Shown: in pieces, positions 7,539 through 11,050 of the stretch
Layout of the letters: each line of letters starts with the position of its first letter
Position numbering within the stretch: position 1 is the first letter of the stretch
Source: Prevotella sp.
GTDB lineage: Bacteria > Bacteroidota > Bacteroidia > Bacteroidales > Bacteroidaceae
NCBI GenBank assembly: GCA_017428805.1
Contig: JAFRQC010000159.1
Location: forward strand, 1-11,050
Length of the DNA: 11,050 nt
Reading direction: 5' to 3'
Program-made: the position numbers and the translations under genes
The notes under the pieces: generated by a model
Seen by the model: only the letters and a program-made list of their open reading frames with translations
Databases searched by the model: none
Told to the model about the DNA's origin: nothing

Positions 7539-7554
7539 AAGAATTGAAGAATTA
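7539..7554. repeat. short octamer repeat, AAGAATTR x 2, in the cstA-barrel spacer
   Basis: AAGAATTG (7539-7546) and AAGAATTA (7547-7554) are adjacent direct copies in the 32-base spacer, just upstream of the next start codon. No promoter or clear Shine-Dalgarno sequence is seen there. It resembles the other short A-rich spacer repeats in the window. Confidence 0.5.
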
Positions 7555-7563
7555 AGAGATAAA

Positions 7564-8088
7564 ATGAGAAAACTGATGATGGCAGCCATCGGCCTGATGA
7601 TGGCGATGAGTGCGAACGCACAGTATCTGAATGAGTCTGAGACGCCGTTCACCGAAGGTAAGTTCTATGTGAGTGCCTCGGCTTCCAGTGCCTCGCTGGC
7701 CTATAGCAAAAGCACGGACTTCGCTCTCGGCATTAATGGCAAGGTTGGTTATCTGTTTATGGACAACCTGATGGCGTTGGGTGTTGTGGAGTTCAACAGT
7801 CAGAAGAACTTCGATATCCTCACGACGCAGATCGGTGCTGGTGCACGTTACTATTTTGAGAGCTGCGGTATCTATCTGGGTGCTTTAGCAAAGTATGCCC
7901 ATGTCAAGGACAAAACGTCGGACCTCGGTATCAGCTTCAGCGACTTCCGTCCTGAGGCTCATGTGGGTTATTGCTTCTTCTTGGGACGTCATGTCACTCT
8001 TGATCCAGAGGTTTATTATGAGCACAGCTTCAAGAATAGCGACTACTCTGGCTTCGGCCTCCGTATCGGTATCGGAATCTACTTTTAA
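7564..8088 (+). CDS. small outer-membrane beta-barrel protein
   Basis: A 174-residue exported protein. Residues 1-19 (MRKLMMAAIGLMMAMSANA, then Q) form a classic signal peptide with an ANA|Q cleavage site. The mature chain of about 155 residues consists of alternating hydrophobic/polar strands rich in Gly, Tyr and Phe, for example KFYVSASASSASLAYS, FALGINGKVGYLF, IGAGARYYF, IYLGALAKYAHV, PEAHVGYCFF, VTLDPEVYYEHSF. It ends in GFGLRIGIGIYF, with a terminal Phe as usual for outer-membrane barrels recognised by the Bam machinery. About eight strands fit the length, as in OmpA-like or OmpW-like porin-family domains. Specific function is not deducible. It starts 32 bases after cstA and lies 37 bases before nadC. 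Confidence 0.8.
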   Translation: MRKLMMAAIGLMMAMSANAQYLNESETPFTEGKFYVSASASSASLAYSKSTDFALGINGKVGYLFMDNLMALGVVEFNSQKNFDILTTQIGAGARYYFESCGIYLGALAKYAHVKDKTSDLGISFSDFRPEAHVGYCFFLGRHVTLDPEVYYEHSFKNSDYSGFGLRIGIGIYF

Positions 8089-8090
8089 AG

Positions 8091-8122
8091 GTAAAAAAGT
8101 GAAAAGGTGAAAAAGTGAAATA
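8091..8122. repeat. octamer tandem repeat, GTGAAAAR x 4
   Basis: Four adjacent 8-bp units start at 8091 (GTAAAAAA), 8099 (GTGAAAAG), 8107 (GTGAAAAA) and 8115 (GTGAAATA). They fill the barrel-nadC spacer right up to the nadC start codon. The tract is pure purine apart from the T of each unit on the coding strand. It may act as the A-rich translation enhancer used in place of a Shine-Dalgarno sequence in this phylum (inference). Confidence 0.75.
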
Positions 8123-8125
8123 AAT

Positions 8126-8977
8126 ATGTTAAGCGTTGAAGAACTTGTTGACAGACTGATTGATCTGTCGTTTGCAGAAGATATAGGTGATGGCGACCAT
8201 ACCACCTTGTGTTGTATTCCTGAGGACGCGATGGGCAAGTCGCATCTGCTCATCAAGGAGGACGGTATCCTGGCTGGCGTGGAGATTGCCAAGGAGGTGT
8301 TCCGCCGTTTCGATCCTGAGATGCAGGTGGAGGTGCTGATGGGCGATGGCAGCCGCGTGAAGAAGGGCGACATCGCCATGATCGTCACAGGTCGTGTGCG
8401 TTCGTTGTTGCAGACGGAACGCCTGATGCTGAACATCATGCAGCGCATGAGCGGCATTGCTACGATGACTGATAAGTATGTGCAGCGGCTGAAGGGTACT
8501 GGCACACGGGTGCTGGATACCCGTAAGACTACGCCTGGCATGCGTATGCTGGAGAAGCAGGCCGTGAAGATCGGCGGTGGCTGTAACCATCGCATCGGAC
8601 TCTTCGACATGATCCTGTTGAAGGATAACCACGTGGACTTCGCTGGTGGTATCGTGAATGCCATCGAGCGCTGCCACAAGTATCTGGACGAGAAGGGCCT
8701 GAAGTTGAAGATTGAGATTGAGGTGCGTTCGTTCGACGAACTGAATCAGGTGCTGGAGCACGGTGGCGTGGACCGTATCATGCTGGATAATTTCAGCGTG
8801 CCTGATACGAAGAAGGCCGTGGATCTCATCAATCACCGTTATGAGACGGAGTCGAGTGGGGGCATCACCTTTGATACCATCCGCGACTATGCCGAGCAGG
8901 GTGTTGACTTTGTCAGCGTCGGTGCCTTGACGCACTCCGTGAAAGGTCTCGACATGAGTTTTAAAGCCTGTGAGTAA
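8126..8977 (+). CDS. nadC: nicotinate-nucleotide diphosphorylase (carboxylating), quinolinate phosphoribosyltransferase
   Basis: Cytoplasmic enzyme that joins quinolinate and PRPP to give nicotinate mononucleotide, CO2 and pyrophosphate in de novo NAD synthesis. At 283 residues it has normal length. Diagnostic motifs are DTRKTTPG (131-138), KIGGGCNHRIGL (148-159), LLKDNH (164-169), KIEIEV (195-200, with the catalytic-site Glu), IMLDNF (218-223, with the Asp) and SVGALTHS (264-271). The N-terminal ferredoxin-like part includes EDIGDGDHTT (18-27). No essential residue appears to be missing. nadA and nadB are not in the window. The gene sits between two unrelated envelope genes with spacers of 37 bases each side, both filled by short tandem repeats, so co-transcription is possible but unproven. 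Confidence 0.97.
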   Translation: MLSVEELVDRLIDLSFAEDIGDGDHTTLCCIPEDAMGKSHLLIKEDGILAGVEIAKEVFRRFDPEMQVEVLMGDGSRVKKGDIAMIVTGRVRSLLQTERLMLNIMQRMSGIATMTDKYVQRLKGTGTRVLDTRKTTPGMRMLEKQAVKIGGGCNHRIGLFDMILLKDNHVDFAGGIVNAIERCHKYLDEKGLKLKIEIEVRSFDELNQVLEHGGVDRIMLDNFSVPDTKKAVDLINHRYETESSGGITFDTIRDYAEQGVDFVSVGALTHSVKGLDMSFKACE

Positions 8978-9075
8978 ATTGAAAATTGAAGATTGAAAAT
9001 TGAAATAAGAAATTATGAGAAGAAAGTTTTTGTTATTGGGCATTGCTCTTCAATGTTCAATATTCAATATTCAAT
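8978..9075. repeat. heptad inverted repeat, 4 x ATTGAA(n) facing 4 x TTCAAT(n)
   Basis: ATTGAA units start at 8978, 8985, 8992 and 8999, beginning directly after the nadC stop. TTCAAT units start at 9049, 9056, 9063 and 9070, inside the signal-peptide codons of the next gene. Both sets have a 7-base period. Paired end to end, the arms 8978-9004 and 9049-9075 match at 24 of 27 positions, failing only at the three single-base spacers. The 44-base loop holds the ATG at 9015. Other registers are possible because the units are identical. Confidence 0.85.
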
Positions 9076-10766
9076 GGAGTCAAGCTTGCACGAACTTCAT
9101 CGTGGGCAAGAAGGCCAGTGCCGACGGTTCAGTGTTTGTCACTTATAATGCCGATTCCTACGGTGCTTTCATGCCCCTGTATCACTATCCGGCTGCCAAG
9201 CATCAGGCTGGTGAGATGCGCAAGGTCTATGAGTGGGACACCAGCAAGTATCTGGGTGAGATCCCTGAGGCCGCAGAGACGTGGAATGTCATCGGCAACT
9301 CCAACGAGTGGCAGGTGACCATTGGTGAGACGACCTTTGGAGGCCGTGAGGAGATGGCCGATTCTACAGGTATCATCGACTACGGTTCTCTCATCTATAT
9401 CGCCCTCCAGCGTTCCAAGACGGCGCGTGAGGCCCTGCAGGTGATGACCTCGCTTGTGGCTGAATACGGCTATTGCTCTGAGGGTGAGACGTTCTCCGTC
9501 GCTGATAAGGACGAGGCGTGGATGCTGGAGATGATGGGTTGTGGCCCTGACCGCACCAAGGAACAGGGACGTACCGTCTGGGTGGCTGTTCGTATTCCTG
9601 ACGATGCCATCGCTGCCCACGCCAACCAGAGCCGTATCACGCAGTTCCTCGATGGCCGCTATGTGCAGGTTAGGATGAAGGATCTGTTGAATCCCAAAGC
9701 GATGGCAAAGGCTGAGCGCAACGCTCAAAAACTCAACGCCAAAAGTATCGTCGTCTTCTCTGACAATGTCGTGAGCTATGCCCGCAATATGGGTTGGTTT
9801 GAGGGCAAGGACGCAGACTTCTCTTATAACGCTGCCTATGCCAAGCCCGACTTCTCTGGCCGTCGTTACTGCGAGGCCCGTGTGTGGAGCTTCTTCAACC
9901 GCTTTACAGATGACTTCTCTGAGTATGTGCCCTACGCTGCAGGTATCGAGAAGGATGCCAAGGAGATGCCCCTCTGGATCATCCCCAATAAGAAGGTGAC
10001 GCTGGAGGATATGCGTGCTGCCATGCGCGACCACTATGAGGGTACGCCTTTTGCCCTCGACCAGAAGGGCGACATCGGCGGTGGTATCTTCCAGATGCCT
10101 TACCGTCCGTCACCGCTGTCTTTCAAGGTTGACGGTGTGGAGTACTTCAACGAACGTCCCATCTCTACCCAGCAGACAGCCTGGTCGTTTATTTCCCAGA
10201 TGCGTTCGTCGCTGCCCCGTGAGATCGGAGCCTGCTTCTGGTTTGGTAATGACGACGGCAACATGGTGGCCTATACGCCGATGTATAGCTGTATCACCCG
10301 TGTGCCGAAGTGCTTCTCTGGTGAGGGTGCTGACGATGTGACGTTCTCGATGGACAATGCCTATTGGGTGTGCAACTGGGTCAGCAATATGGTCTATCCG
10401 CGTTACTCCATGATGTTCCCTTCACTCAAGGAAGTGCGCGACTCGCTTGATGCCTCTTATGCCCAGCTCCAGCCGGAGATTGAGTCCAAGGCGCTGGCAC
10501 TGGCTACGCCTGAAGAGCGTATCGCCTATCTGACGGACTACAGCTGCAAGAAGGGTGACGAGATGATTGCCCGTTGGCAGCAGCTCGCCTTCTTCCTCAT
10601 CGTGAAGTACAACGACATCGTCGTGAAGCCCACAGACGAGCAAGGCCGTTTCCTCCGCAACAAGTTTGGTGGTGGCGCCAAGGTCGTGCGTCCAGGTTTC
10701 CCCGATGCCTATGCCCGTGAACTCCTGAACCAGACCGGCACCAAATACCTCGTCCCCAAGGAATAG
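9015..10766 (+). CDS. secreted C69-family dipeptidase (N-terminal nucleophile hydrolase)
   Basis: Peptidase C69/PepD family. Residues 1-24 form a leader (MRRKFLLLGIAL, then a repeat-encoded QCSIFNIQW and SQA). Cleavage before C25 in A-CTNFIVG would expose the catalytic N-terminal cysteine expected for this Ntn-hydrolase family. Family blocks follow: ASADGSVFVTYNADSYG (34-50), SNEWQVTIGETTFGGRE, then DYGSLIYIALQRSKTAREAL, EYGYCSEGETFSVADKDEAW and a G-I-F-Q-M-P region in the C-terminal half. ALQC in the leader is not a valid lipobox, because Gln precedes the Cys. Probable role: periplasmic or surface hydrolysis of dipeptides or other amide substrates; the exact substrate is unknown. The 583 residues end in tandem stops, TAG TAA. 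The leader codons contain the TTCAAT heptads, so one heptad gained or lost would shift the frame ahead of C25. Confidence 0.9.
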   Translation: MRRKFLLLGIALQCSIFNIQWSQACTNFIVGKKASADGSVFVTYNADSYGAFMPLYHYPAAKHQAGEMRKVYEWDTSKYLGEIPEAAETWNVIGNSNEWQVTIGETTFGGREEMADSTGIIDYGSLIYIALQRSKTAREALQVMTSLVAEYGYCSEGETFSVADKDEAWMLEMMGCGPDRTKEQGRTVWVAVRIPDDAIAAHANQSRITQFLDGRYVQVRMKDLLNPKAMAKAERNAQKLNAKSIVVFSDNVVSYARNMGWFEGKDADFSYNAAYAKPDFSGRRYCEARVWSFFNRFTDDFSEYVPYAAGIEKDAKEMPLWIIPNKKVTLEDMRAAMRDHYEGTPFALDQKGDIGGGIFQMPYRPSPLSFKVDGVEYFNERPISTQQTAWSFISQMRSSLPREIGACFWFGNDDGNMVAYTPMYSCITRVPKCFSGEGADDVTFSMDNAYWVCNWVSNMVYPRYSMMFPSLKEVRDSLDASYAQLQPEIESKALALATPEERIAYLTDYSCKKGDEMIARWQQLAFFLIVKYNDIVVKPTDEQGRFLRNKFGGGAKVVRPGFPDAYARELLNQTGTKYLVPKE

Positions 10767-10783
10767 TAACCATCTTTGCTGAC

Positions 10784-10867
10784 GAACAGACAATCCTCGG
10801 CGTGGAATGAGTGTTCTTTGACGAAGAACAAACGTTCAACGCCGAGGAATAAACTTTTAAAGCCTGG
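10784..10867. repeat. degenerate 21-bp tandem repeat, four units
   Basis: Units begin at 10784 (GAACAGACAATC...), 10805 (GAATGAGTGTTC...), 10826 (GAACAAACGTTC...) and 10847 (GAATAAACTTTT...), each exactly 21 bases apart. By hand count units 3 and 4 share 15 of 21 bases and units 2 and 3 share 12, with several differences being transitions. The end of the C69 gene (from 10761, GAATAG) resembles a further, 23-base unit. The tails of units 1 and 3 are complementary (10794-10803 with 10839-10848), and GTTCTT/AAGAAC (10813-10818, 10824-10829) forms an inner stem. There is no U-tract, so it is not a normal terminator. Confidence 0.7.
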
Positions 10868-10907
10868 AAACTAGCCGAGAGTACGGGAAACAGTCAGAAA
10901 CCTCGGA

Positions 10908-10936
10908 GGTGTCTTATTTTAAATAAGGTTGACACC
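10908..10936. other. hairpin upstream of the last gene
   Basis: CTTATTT (10913-10919) and AAATAAG (10921-10927) pair perfectly around a single T. Outer arms GGTGT (10908-10912) and ACACC (10932-10936) can extend the stem across a four-base bulge. A separate small palindrome, ACCTC-G-GAGGT, overlaps at 10900-10910. No T-run follows on either strand, so it is not an evident terminator. A regulatory leader structure or an element end are possibilities. Confidence 0.45.
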
Positions 10937-10952
10937 AAAAGTTTGAAAAAGT

Positions 10953-11050
10953 ATGGTGAAACAACCAAAAGAGAGCCGTTATGCGAAGGACACAGATCGC
11001 ATTAACGAGATGAAGGAGGTGTATGAGATGTTCCATATCCAACATCTCCG
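10953..11050 (+). CDS. start of an unidentified gene (3' end outside window)
   Basis: An ATG at 10953 opens a frame that stays open for 32 codons to the window edge; an in-frame TGA at 10944-10946 bounds it upstream. The visible peptide begins MVKQPKESRYAKDTDRINEM and continues with KEVYEMFHIQHLR. It is highly charged, likely alpha-helical and cytoplasmic. I do not recognise the family from this fragment; a small DNA-binding or mobile-element protein would fit the composition, but that is a guess. The Shine-Dalgarno sequence is weak (GAAAAAGT before the ATG), normal for this phylum. GTG at 10956 is a less likely start. Confidence 0.5.
   Translation, partial: MVKQPKESRYAKDTDRINEMKEVYEMFHIQHL

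Noticed and set aside
9015..9086. Lipoprotein signal in the C69 leader (ALQC)
   Set aside because: Gln directly before the Cys does not fit a lipobox, and the catalytic Cys after SQA explains the leader better.
10784..10867. Possible CRISPR array
   Set aside because: The units are contiguous 21-mers without spacers and are too divergent from one another; no cas gene is nearby.
10770..10874. Small coding region after the C69 stop with Asn every seven codons
   Set aside because: No start codon or ribosome site is apparent. The periodicity follows automatically from a 21-base DNA repeat being a multiple of three.
10908..10936. Intrinsic terminator for the C69 gene
   Set aside because: No run of T follows the stem on either strand, and the outer arms need a four-base bulge.

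Overview
The window looks like a chromosomal segment of a Bacteroidales bacterium, most likely Prevotellaceae. The support is: -7 boxes of the Bacteroidetes type TAnnTTTG, weak or absent Shine-Dalgarno sequences behind A-rich leaders, a secreted C69 peptidase and small outer-membrane barrel typical of that phylum, and protein sequences that read like Prevotella/Bacteroides orthologues. The genus assignment is inference. Genes are dense. No spacer exceeds 300 bases; the longest, about 190 bases, lies near the right end.

Layout. (1) Bases 1-1530 (+) hold the 3' part of a P-loop ATPase gene of the kind found on integrated elements (DUF3987-like). A 17-codon micro-ORF overlaps its end, followed by a strong hairpin terminator that can serve both strands. 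(2) Bases 1651-5974 (-) form a compact three-gene operon, transcribed in the order secreted GHL10/DUF187-type glycoside hydrolase, uxuA (mannonate dehydratase), uxuB (fructuronate reductase), with gaps of 8 and 2 bases. The two Uxu enzymes are successive steps in which fructuronate is reduced to mannonate and mannonate is dehydrated to 2-keto-3-deoxygluconate, so the operon ties an exported glycosidase to hexuronate catabolism. (3) A short divergent promoter region (5975-6073) carries two back-to-back -7 boxes and a 14-bp palindrome. (4) Bases 6074-10766 (+) carry four co-directional genes 32-37 bases apart: a short CstA-type transporter, a small outer-membrane beta-barrel protein, nadC (NAD synthesis) and a secreted C69 dipeptidase. 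They are unrelated in function, so any operon is inferred from spacing alone. (5) Bases 10767-11050 hold a degenerate 21-bp tandem repeat, a hairpin, and the start of an unidentified gene that runs off the window.

The protein-coding content is mostly ordinary metabolism. I see no defence system, CRISPR array, tRNA, rRNA or intact insertion sequence. The unusual signals are at the DNA level. Several gene junctions carry 7-8 bp A/T-rich tandem repeats. At the nadC/C69-peptidase junction four ATTGAA heptads upstream of the start codon face four TTCAAT heptads inside the signal-peptide codons. Behind the C69 gene a four-copy 21-bp repeat folds on itself.
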